A DNA stretch of 64,000 nt. Origin: an uncultured Pirellula sp. (GTDB lineage Bacteria > Planctomycetota > Planctomycetia > Pirellulales > Pirellulaceae). The stretch lies in the NCBI GenBank assembly GCA_903858115.1, contig CAIOHR010000055.1, forward strand, positions 186,001 to 250,000. Reading direction: 5' to 3'. A model generated the notes under the pieces. That model saw only the letters and a list, made by a program, of their open reading frames with translations. It was not told the DNA's origin and searched no databases. A program made the translations under genes and the position numbers. Shown here piece after piece: positions 26,853 to 34,213 of the stretch (position 1 is the stretch's first letter; every line of letters starts with the position of its first letter).

Positions 26853-27830
26853 CTATGGTCGCCCTGGCCCGCGTCCTTCACCCTCAGGTCTTCCTGGCCC
26901 ACGTCCCCCACCTTCTGGTCGATCCCCCTCAGGCCTGCCCGGTCTACGTCCTTGTCCTTCGGGGCGATCCCCTTCTGGTCTGCCTGGTCCACGTCCTTCA
27001 CCTTCAGGTCGTCCACCTTCACGGCCGGGGCCACCCATTGGTCCGCCTCGTTGGGGCATTTGCTTGAGTTGTTCTTGTTGCGAAGACGTAAGAATCTTTG
27101 CCAACTCTGCATCCACGGTTGCTTGTAGTTTTGCGAGAGAAGCCTTTTGCGCTTCATCGAGCTTAAGCACTTCCACTAGGAACTCAGGAAGCACGGTCCC
27201 TGGCTTGACAGCGCCAGGTCCATGATCGCCAGGACCTCTGCCACCAAACTCGCCTCCTACTGGCCCGCCGCGGCCGAACTCACCTTCAGGTCCACGCATT
27301 CCGGGTCCACGACCACCTTCAGGGCCACCAGGTCCTCTACCAAACTCTGGTCCGCCGGGACCACGACCACCTTCAGGTCCACCGGGACCTCTACCGAACT
27401 CTGGACCACCCGGTCCGCGTCCGCCTTCTGGTCCGCCAGGACCACGACCACCTTCTGGTCCACGGGGTCCACGGCCTCCCTCAGGACCGCCAGGGCCACG
27501 GCCACGCCCGCCGCCACGTGCGCCTTCGGGGTTCGATTGACCTTCCTTGGTCAGCATCTGTGTGAGTTCGTCTTTGGTGACAAAACTATCTTTGTCAGCA
27601 TCCGCTCGTTCCATCAACGACTTCAGACGCGTGTCACCGATTTCCTCAACGCTCAGCTTGCCATCGTTATTCTTGTCAAAGGACATCATTCGCGAGACCG
27701 ATTCCTCGACTCCCCCGCCTGCACCTTCGCCACCTGGGCCTCGGCCGCCACCACGAGGGGGTTGAGCCACAACAGTCGTGGCAGCAGACATCAATCCAAG
27801 CAAAGCAATCGACTTGATCGTTCGTTTCAT
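26853..27830 (-). CDS. Secreted EF-hand protein with collagen-like Gly-Pro-Arg repeats
   Basis: 325 residues with a signal peptide ending near VVAQP. Two EF-hand loops follow, DKNNDGKLSVEE (about residues 52-63) and DADKDSFVTKDE (about 77-88), so calcium binding is likely. Residues about 100-205 consist of near-tandem GPGGPEGGR/GPGGPEFGR units resembling collagen-like low-complexity sequence. A helical stretch (about 208-260) precedes a second Gly/Pro/Arg-rich tail (about 262-325). Probably a surface or matrix protein. It is followed by a hairpin terminator and lies upstream of the ApbE-DUF2271 gene on the same strand. Confidence 0.8.
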   Translation of the reverse strand: MKRTIKSIALLGLMSAATTVVAQPPRGGGRGPGGEGAGGGVEESVSRMMSFDKNNDGKLSVEEIGDTRLKSLMERADADKDSFVTKDELTQMLTKEGQSNPEGARGGGRGRGPGGPEGGRGPRGPEGGRGPGGPEGGRGPGGPEFGRGPGGPEGGRGPGGPEFGRGPGGPEGGRGPGMRGPEGEFGRGGPVGGEFGGRGPGDHGPGAVKPGTVLPEFLVEVLKLDEAQKASLAKLQATVDAELAKILTSSQQEQLKQMPQRGGPMGGPGREGGRPEGEGRGPGRPEGDRPEGQGRRPGRPEGDRPEGGGRGPGRPEGEGRGPGRP

Positions 27831-27921
27831 CTTCTTGTTCCCATCGAATTAGTATTTTGAGAGTTAGTTTCCAACCATTTTTGTGAGCAATCGAAGTTCG
27901 ATTCGCTCGATCATCCCAACG

Positions 27922-28614
27922 TTAGCGTCGAGAGGTTAATTCGCGCTCGTCGGGAGTTTTTCCAAGCACGATATCAAAGTTACAAGCGTATTCACCAATC
28001 GTTGAATCTTTCACTGGCACGAAATCACCCATGATCAACTCACGATGAATCAGATCACCAGCACTGGCAAATATTCCGTCGCGAGCATTCCCTGCGTGCC
28101 CACGAGTCATGAGTTGTGTTGTCAGTAGCTCTCGGTCTCCCTTCTTGATCTTGATATGAATATGGGGAGCTGGGCGACCTGGGTAAGGGACTGGTTTGAT
28201 CGTTCGAAAGCGATACTCGCCGGTGGAGCTTGTTTCAAACTTGCCAAAGCCTTGGAAGTACTTGTCTTGTTGCGATTTCTTGGAGTTGCTATCTCGGGTG
28301 TGAAGATAGACCTCGTTGGCATCGCATTGCCAAATTTCCATCGTGACTCCGCGGACAGGGGATCCAGCAGAGGTAAAGATTCGGCCTGTGAGATGAGTAA
28401 TGACACCCACGGCAGGAGTCGTTCCATCTCGGATCACGATCAAGTCGTTATCTTGATCGAGTGGAAGTTTGTCTGGATAAAACGGGCCTTCGGTCAAGCT
28501 CGGTGTTCGCATCAATTCTTCTGCGAAGAGGCCTGGATTTGCAAAAAACGCCGTGCTCGTGGCAGCGGAACAACGTAGCAGTTGTCGCCGTGGTAGTGAA
28601 TTATTGGAAGCCAT
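27922..28614 (-). CDS. Exported intradiol ring-cleavage dioxygenase
   Basis: 230 residues. A Tat-like leader (PRRQLLRCSAATSTAFF) begins near residue 8. The intradiol dioxygenase core starts with LTEGPFYPD. The four iron ligands are plausibly present: a Tyr in CDANEVYLH, a Tyr in PYPGRPAPHIH and the two His of PHIH. The family cleaves catechol-type rings with Fe(III), as in protocatechuate 3,4-dioxygenase. Export suggests action on extracellular aromatics. It sits alone, divergent from the ECF sigma gene, with no beta-ketoadipate genes nearby, so its substrate is uncertain. Confidence 0.85.
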   Translation of the reverse strand: MASNNSLPRRQLLRCSAATSTAFFANPGLFAEELMRTPSLTEGPFYPDKLPLDQDNDLIVIRDGTTPAVGVITHLTGRIFTSAGSPVRGVTMEIWQCDANEVYLHTRDSNSKKSQQDKYFQGFGKFETSSTGEYRFRTIKPVPYPGRPAPHIHIKIKKGDRELLTTQLMTRGHAGNARDGIFASAGDLIHRELIMGDFVPVKDSTIGEYACNFDIVLGKTPDERELTSRR

Positions 28615-28754
28615 ACTGTAGTCCTTTCGGAAGGGTCGCAGTGTCGTAACAGGAACACATGCGTGGAGTGATTGTTTTGGGGGCCAACAATTTTCTAAAA
28701 GATTGATTTGAAGGATCTCTTTGGAGAGTTGGAGTATGGACTACAATTCGAAAC

Positions 28755-29333
28755 ATGAATCACGAAGTCACTAGAATCCTGAATGCAATTGAGAACGGCG
28801 ATAAGCGGGCCGCTCAAGAACTGCTCCCTCTTATTTACGACGAGTTGCGTCGGCTTGCGACCGCAAAAATGCGGCAAGAGAAATCTGGGAACACGCTACA
28901 ACCGACGGCCCTCGTTCATGAAGCCTTCATGCGGTTGGTGGGAAGCGAAGACTGGCAAAAATGGGACGGCCGGGGGCATTTCTTCGCGGCGGCTGCCGAA
29001 GCGATGCGGCGCATCTTGATCGAACAAGCGCGTCGACGGAACGCGGAAAAGCGTGGCGGAGGAATGAACCGGGTTGTGATCGATGATATCGACGTGGCAG
29101 CGGCACCTGAAAACTCGGAGTATTTGCTAGATCTGGATGCTGCTCTCATAAAACTCGCGGCAGTAGAACCGGAGCTAGTGAAAATCGTTGAGTTGCGATA
29201 CTTCACAGGACTTTCCGTCGAACAAACAGCGTCTGCCCTTGGAATCTCGGATCGGACGGTGAAACGCCATTGGGCCTACGCTCGAGCTTGGCTACAAAGG
29301 GAGATCGTGGAGTCTGCGGACAAACACACATGA
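28755..29333 (+). CDS. ECF-type RNA polymerase sigma factor
   Basis: 192 residues. The region 2 sequence (QPTALVHEAFMRLVG, then the RRILIEQARRRNAEKRGGG segment) and region 4 (LSVEQTASALGISDRTVKRHWAYARAWL) match the planctomycete/acidobacterial ECF subfamily. It should direct RNA polymerase to a small set of promoters. It lies immediately upstream of a large Ser/Thr kinase gene, an arrangement often seen for this subfamily, which suggests phosphorylation-dependent control (inference). An 11 bp inverted repeat (28678-28688 and 29347-29357) flanks the gene. Confidence 0.9.
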   Translation: MNHEVTRILNAIENGDKRAAQELLPLIYDELRRLATAKMRQEKSGNTLQPTALVHEAFMRLVGSEDWQKWDGRGHFFAAAAEAMRRILIEQARRRNAEKRGGGMNRVVIDDIDVAAAPENSEYLLDLDAALIKLAAVEPELVKIVELRYFTGLSVEQTASALGISDRTVKRHWAYARAWLQREIVESADKHT

Positions 29334-29378
29334 TTTCGTTCCTTTCGTTGGCCCCCAGGAACTTGATTTAACGCATTA

Positions 29379-29482
29379 GGCAGGGACGATTGTCTCGGCC
29401 TTCAATAACTCCTTACAAAATCCATTAGTTCGGGACAATGGTCCCAAACTACAGTCACAGCGTGACCTTTGTCGGCTGTGTG
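29379..29482 (+). repeat. Degenerate inverted repeats and a solo MITE-like end
   Basis: The 150 bp between the sigma factor and kinase genes contains imperfect inverted repeats (GGGACGATTGTCTCGG at 29383-29398 and CGGGACAATGGTCCC at 29431-29445). It also holds a 16 bp copy (29467-29482) of the terminal repeat of the element at 16135-16261, with one mismatch at the last base. This looks like the remnant of dispersed non-coding elements. Confidence 0.5.
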
Positions 29483-29483
29483 T

Positions 29484-32087
29484 ATGGTCAATGATGAATC
29501 CAAGATGAACCAGCCATCCGAACGGACAATCTTTCTCGATGCGATCGAACTTTCCAACGCACAGGATCGACGCAAATACTTAGAAAATGCCTGCGGTGAA
29601 GATCGAGAGCTACGCGATGCCGTTGAACGGCTTCTTCAAGCCCATGATCTCGAAGAACATCCACTAGATAAGAGGCCGATCGAAGAACCGTCTGATAAAA
29701 CACACGATTTTGTAAGTACTCCAGCTGAACCATCCGGAGATTCGCCTCAGGATCAGCTCAATCGCATGATCGGTCCCTATCGATTGATGGAACAGATCGG
29801 GGAAGGTGGATTTGGTGTCGTGTATGTTGCGCAGCAAGAAAAACCCGTCCGCCGAAAAGTTGCCCTCAAGATGATCAAACCCGGTATGGGTTCGAAAGAA
29901 GTTATCGCTCGATTCGAAGCGGAACGACAAGCGCTTGCACTCATGGAGCATCCCTGCATCGCGAGAGTTTTTGACGCGGGTGTGTCTGATGATTCGCGTC
30001 CTTACTTTGTGATGGAGCTCGTGCGTGGTGTTCCAATCACCGAGTTTTGCGACAAAGCTCGAATGAACATACCGCAACGTTTAGAACTATTCATGGATGT
30101 TTGCTCGGCGGTTCATCACGCACATCAAAAAGGTGTAATTCATCGCGATCTTAAGCCTTCGAACGTGTTGACGACTCTTTACGACGACAAGCCGGTTGCC
30201 AAAATTATCGACTTTGGTATCGCAAAAGCCATTGGACAAAGTTTAACGGACAAGACGATCTATACTCGCTTTATGAGCCTGATGGGGACGCCCCTTTACA
30301 TGAGTCCCGAACAAGCGGAAATGAATACACTCGATGTCGATACCCGTAGCGATATCTATTCCCTTGGTGTGCTGCTTTACGAACTTTTGACGGGCACCAC
30401 TCCGATCGATCGCAGTCGCATGGATTCTGCGGGATACAACGAGATTCGCCGCATCATTCTGGAAGAAGAACCGCCGATTCCTAGCAACCGAATCTCCACA
30501 CTCGGAAATCGAATCTCCACACTCGGAAATCGAATCTCGACGATTTCGGGCATGAGGCAGATCGAACCGAGTCGATTGACGTCCTCCATAAGAGGTGATC
30601 TCGATTGGATCGTCATGAAAGCGATGGATAAAGACCGAAAGCGTCGTTACGATTCGGCGGCGGCGATGGCGAGAGATATTCATTGTTATTTGCATTCAGA
30701 GCCTGTAGAGGCGCGGCCCCCTTCCCGTGCCTATCGATTGAGCAAATTTGCGCAGAGGAATCGTGCGCTGCTCGTGAGCGGTTCGCTCATCGCTTTCTCG
30801 ATGCTTGCCGGAACTGCATTCAGTGTTTACCAAATGTCGAAAGCAGTCTCCGCGCTACAGGATAAACAGGATGCCCTCCGTGAAGCGTTGATTGCAAAAA
30901 AGGAAGCGAACGAGGCGCGAGATGAGATTGCGAAATTCTCGGAGAGGATCGTGCAGTCCAACGTTTTCGTTTCCAGCGGCCAAACGCATGCCAACGCTGG
31001 ACGTTGGCAGGCCGCCATCGATGATTTTGCCCAAGCGATTGATTTGCAACCAAGCTTCTATTTACCATGGGTACAACGAGGACAACTTTACAGTCAGCTA
31101 CATCTTTGGCAGGAAGCCAACAACGATTTTGCGAAAGCTATCACGCTTGGGGCTCCAACGGACCAGCCGCAATGGATGGGTGCAGGTGCATTGTTTGCTT
31201 TATTCTCGCAGACAGAATCATTTGAAGCTCTTGTCGTGCAAGAAAGAAAACGATTTGGTCTCGCAACAGATGATTTTGATTGGCAATCTCTTAGAAACTG
31301 TGTCATATCGATTCCGTTCGCAAACAACCTGGAATGGAGCAAGATCGCTGCAAAGGCAGAGCCGAAGATCGAACAGCGAGGCGGCCCTAGGGGGCCAGGT
31401 GGGCCTGAAGGGGAAGAACTTAGAGGTGATCGTGGAGAACGAGGAATTCCTCGACGCCCCGGTGAACCAAATCGCTTTGGTCCAGGACATCGTGAGTACG
31501 ACAATCGCGAGCATGAGAAGCCTGAGGGAAGGCGAGGGGGCCCCGAAGATCGCCAACGACCACCGTTCGGTGGAGGCCCTGAATCCCAAAGACCCCGTGG
31601 CAACAACTTCGACGAAAAAGGATTCGGTGGAGGCCCCGCAGGTGACGGGCCTAGACTTGGTGCTAGGCCACGACGCGGCGGGTTTTTGCCGATGGGTGCA
31701 CAATGTTACGTGACAGCTATGGCATACATTCGAGCCGGCGACAGCAGAAAGGCATTGAATCTTCTCGATAGAGCAGATCTCGATCGCGGTTGGATTGGCA
31801 GGGAGTTGATTCACAGCGCTCGAGCAATTGCCTTCCATCAAGCAGGCCAGACATCGTTGGCGAAACAATCCTTAACTCTCGCGGAGCGCGCGATAACTCG
31901 TTGGACGGAGACAGTTGTTCCAACCGAAGATACTCCCTTCAGCCCGTTGCCGTGGTTCGACTTAGTTGAAGGAATCGTTTTGCATTCGGAAGCCACCAAA
32001 GCGATCACAGGTACCGAAACCAACACGGCTGAAGTCATCGCGATGTTTCGACAGCGCGCACTCGTCGTGATTTCAGAAGAAATGTAA
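29484..32087 (+). CDS. Membrane Ser/Thr protein kinase with TPR sensor region
   Basis: 867 residues from the ATG at 29484; an ATG at 29505 is an alternative, and a TTG at 29469 lies inside a repeat remnant. The kinase domain (about residues 97-420) shows the Gly loop GEGGFGVV, VALK lysine near 129, HRDLKPSN and DFG, so it should be active. A three-copy heptad NRISTLG interrupts the kinase C-lobe near residue 335. A membrane helix lies at about 425-450. The extracytoplasmic part has TPR-like helices split by an Arg/Gly/Pro-rich segment (about 630-737). Likely role: signal transduction coupled to the adjacent ECF sigma factor. Confidence 0.9.
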   Translation: MVNDESKMNQPSERTIFLDAIELSNAQDRRKYLENACGEDRELRDAVERLLQAHDLEEHPLDKRPIEEPSDKTHDFVSTPAEPSGDSPQDQLNRMIGPYRLMEQIGEGGFGVVYVAQQEKPVRRKVALKMIKPGMGSKEVIARFEAERQALALMEHPCIARVFDAGVSDDSRPYFVMELVRGVPITEFCDKARMNIPQRLELFMDVCSAVHHAHQKGVIHRDLKPSNVLTTLYDDKPVAKIIDFGIAKAIGQSLTDKTIYTRFMSLMGTPLYMSPEQAEMNTLDVDTRSDIYSLGVLLYELLTGTTPIDRSRMDSAGYNEIRRIILEEEPPIPSNRISTLGNRISTLGNRISTISGMRQIEPSRLTSSIRGDLDWIVMKAMDKDRKRRYDSAAAMARDIHCYLHSEPVEARPPSRAYRLSKFAQRNRALLVSGSLIAFSMLAGTAFSVYQMSKAVSALQDKQDALREALIAKKEANEARDEIAKFSERIVQSNVFVSSGQTHANAGRWQAAIDDFAQAIDLQPSFYLPWVQRGQLYSQLHLWQEANNDFAKAITLGAPTDQPQWMGAGALFALFSQTESFEALVVQERKRFGLATDDFDWQSLRNCVISIPFANNLEWSKIAAKAEPKIEQRGGPRGPGGPEGEELRGDRGERGIPRRPGEPNRFGPGHREYDNREHEKPEGRRGGPEDRQRPPFGGGPESQRPRGNNFDEKGFGGGPAGDGPRLGARPRRGGFLPMGAQCYVTAMAYIRAGDSRKALNLLDRADLDRGWIGRELIHSARAIAFHQAGQTSLAKQSLTLAERAITRWTETVVPTEDTPFSPLPWFDLVEGIVLHSEATKAITGTETNTAEVIAMFRQRALVVISEEM

Positions 32088-32212
32088 AAAGAATTCTTTC
32101 TGGCCTCAGGCGAGTCGTAGCAACGCATGACCCTTCGGAACACTTGCCGAGCAGAATCGTGGAATGCTACGGCAGCAAGGGCATGATCGCCCCAGCCCAG
32201 AAGATCGACTCC

Positions 32213-32243
32213 GAAAAAGAAAAAAGCCAGTGATTTTACTGGC
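32213..32243 (-). terminator. Rho-independent terminator of the tRNA-Ser gene
   Basis: On the minus strand GCCAGT-AAAATC-ACTGGC (32226-32243) is followed by TTTTTTCTTTTT, directly downstream of the tRNA gene. Confidence 0.75.
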
Positions 32244-32251
32244 TATTCAAA

Positions 32252-32340
32252 CGGAGGAGACAGGATTCGAACCTGCGGTAAGGAGTTAACCCTACGCCGA
32301 ATTAGCAATCCGGTGCTTTAGACCACTCAGCCACCCCTCC
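32252..32340 (-). tRNA. tRNA-Ser (anticodon GCU)
   Basis: The minus strand folds as a class II tRNA: acceptor stem GGAGGGG paired with CTCCTCC (one G-T wobble), discriminator G at 32252, D arm GGCTGAGTGGTCTAAAGC, and anticodon stem CCGGA/TTCGG with loop TTGCTAA. A long variable arm and T arm GCAGGTTCGAATCCTGT follow. The anticodon GCT with a long variable arm identifies serine (AGC/AGU codons). CCA is not encoded. Confidence 0.93.
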
Positions 32341-32530
32341 AATTCACACGCGTATTGTGCCGAATTTGATTTTCAATGCAAGCTCGGTTCACGCTTTTTT
32401 GGACCAGCAACCCGCCCAAAATCGTCGCTCCATCAACCCCTTCAACCACGACACTTGCTAGACTCTGAATGTTCGCTTCGCGATTCGCCTTGAAATACGC
32501 ACATTCAACCAGGATCCCTATCTCCATTCG

Positions 32531-33820
32531 ATGACTATTTCCGGCAATCCAACCATTAGTTCAGCGAACAGCCCACTCCCAGCTTCGCTGCCGAATTCCG
32601 CAAGTTTCGTGGTGCTGGCGTCCGCTATGTTGCTGGCAATCAATATGTACGTGGATCGGGCGGCAGTCGGGCAACTTCGCGGATCTATCTCTACCGAATT
32701 GAATCTTTCGGAATCGCAAGGTGCCTACTTCATGGGGGCATTCTTTTGGGCATACGCGCTCGGCCAAGTTCCCGCGGCCGCGCTCGGGTTGCGATTTGGT
32801 TTCCGGAATGTTTTGGTGATCTTTCTTGTCGTTTGGTCCGGGGCGACGATTCTAACCGGACTTTCCAATTCGTTTGCACTGTTGATCGCCTCGCGATTGG
32901 CGCTGGGACTAGCAGAAGCTGGCGCGTACCCGAATGCCAACGCCCTTATCCGAGGCTGGTTTCCGCTGCATCTTCGTGGAAGAGCTTGTAGCGCCGTCAC
33001 GTTCGGTGGTCGACTTGGTTGGGCAATTTCACAATTCTTGACTCCTCTCTTGGAAGCTGCATTCGCAAGTTGGAGATCCGTGCTCATCCTTTACGGAGTG
33101 GTGGGAATCCTACTTGCCATTCCATTTCGGCTTCTCGCGAAAGATGCACCAGCGGAAACCACGGTACGAGCTAACGAGGATCAGATTGCGACCGAGTCTA
33201 CAGCAATCGCGAATCATCTCAGCCTCTCGACGATGCTACTCAACAAAAATCTCATCCTGTACAGTGCGATTCAATTCTTCACCAACATCGGTTGGGTCTT
33301 TCTGCTATCAGACCTACCCAATTACCTCATCCAGGTATTAGGTGTTGCCAAAATCAGTACTGGTTTTCTCTCCACGATACCTCCGTTGGTGAGTTGTGTG
33401 GGGATGTTATTCGGAGGCCTGGTGACCGATCTTATGTCACGCCGATTCGGTATACGAATGGCACGGTCGGTACCGATTGCGACGATGATGTTCTTTTGCA
33501 GTGTCGCTTATCTATTGTGCCCGCAGTTCACCAACCCCATTCTCTTTGTGTGCATGTTGAGCGTGATGGCAGTCGCAGTCGATTTCTCCAACCCTTCCTT
33601 GTGGGCCTTTGCCCAAGATGTCGGAGGACGAAACGCAGGCAAAGTTCTCGGCTGGGGGAACATGTTTGGCAACATTGGGTCCGGCCTTAGCCCCATCTTG
33701 ATGGCAAAGATTCAGCAATCGTATGGTTGGAATGTTTGTTTCTATGTCTTTGCCACTTGCTTTTTTCTAGCGGGTATATTGGCCATGTTGCTGAACGCCG
33801 AAAAGAAAATTTCGGAGTAA
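32531..33820 (+). CDS. Major facilitator superfamily transporter (anion:cation symporter-like)
   Basis: 429 residues with about twelve hydrophobic segments. The early motif NMYVDRAAVGQL, the cytoplasmic-loop motif LRGRACSAVTFGGRLGW and the second-half motif GGLVTDLMSRRFGIRMAR are typical of the ACS family of MFS carriers, which includes hexuronate, glucarate and phthalate permeases. It sits upstream of a PQQ-type dehydrogenase gene on the same strand, but the 393 bp spacer contains repeats, so co-transcription is uncertain. The substrate is unknown, though a sugar acid is a reasonable guess. Confidence 0.85.
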   Translation: MTISGNPTISSANSPLPASLPNSASFVVLASAMLLAINMYVDRAAVGQLRGSISTELNLSESQGAYFMGAFFWAYALGQVPAAALGLRFGFRNVLVIFLVVWSGATILTGLSNSFALLIASRLALGLAEAGAYPNANALIRGWFPLHLRGRACSAVTFGGRLGWAISQFLTPLLEAAFASWRSVLILYGVVGILLAIPFRLLAKDAPAETTVRANEDQIATESTAIANHLSLSTMLLNKNLILYSAIQFFTNIGWVFLLSDLPNYLIQVLGVAKISTGFLSTIPPLVSCVGMLFGGLVTDLMSRRFGIRMARSVPIATMMFFCSVAYLLCPQFTNPILFVCMLSVMAVAVDFSNPSLWAFAQDVGGRNAGKVLGWGNMFGNIGSGLSPILMAKIQQSYGWNVCFYVFATCFFLAGILAMLLNAEKKISE

Positions 33821-33904
33821 GACAATCGTATCATTCATTTTTCATTGCCAGAACAAAGCGAGGAGAGTCACAGAATCCCTCGCTTACGTGCTTGTTACTT
33901 TCAT

Positions 33905-33961
33905 CCCAACCCGAAGCGTGAGCGAGGGACGCGGAATCCTTCGTTCACGCATCGGGTTGGG
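33905..33961 (+). repeat. Dispersed palindromic repeat, copy 1
   Basis: 25 bp arms (33905-33929 and 33937-33961) form an inverted repeat with three mismatches, beginning CCCAACCCGAAGCGTGAGCG. The same core recurs at 36135-36175. It lies in the 393 bp spacer between the MFS and PQQ dehydrogenase genes. The rest of that spacer shows a degenerate partial copy near 33858-33890 and no gene. Confidence 0.65.
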
Positions 33962-34213
33962 GAATTCTCAATTCAGCTTGCCGTTTTGACAGGCTGGAAG
34001 CCTATCCCACTTTCTGATTTGTGATGATCGGTGTTTTTCTGTGGTTGGTGGTCAAGTCTTTTTTCTGGAATACCTTGCTCGCGCTTTGGGATGGGAGAAA
34101 TCCTTTGCATTGCATCAAATCCATTCAAGCAACAAGCCATCACGCTGCTGGTTGGGATGGTAAAATTCCATACGCCGTTCTTCAAAAATTTGATTGATAA
34201 CTTGGAGGTTACT

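Noticed and set aside
26853-27830. CRISPR-like repeats
   Set aside because: Repeats are protein-coding and have no spacers; no cas genes are present.
26752-27860. Pro/Ser- and Thr-rich plus-strand open frames opposite the EF-hand gene
   Set aside because: They are low-complexity shadows of the GPGGPEGGR repeats; the EF-hand reading has a signal peptide and calcium loops.
29469-29483. TTG start for the kinase
   Set aside because: It falls inside a copy of the MITE-like end; the ATG at 29484 is simpler.
30892-31713. 273-residue plus-strand frame inside the kinase gene
   Set aside because: It is a different frame of the kinase TPR region; the kinase frame carries HRDLKPSN, DFG and TPR motifs.
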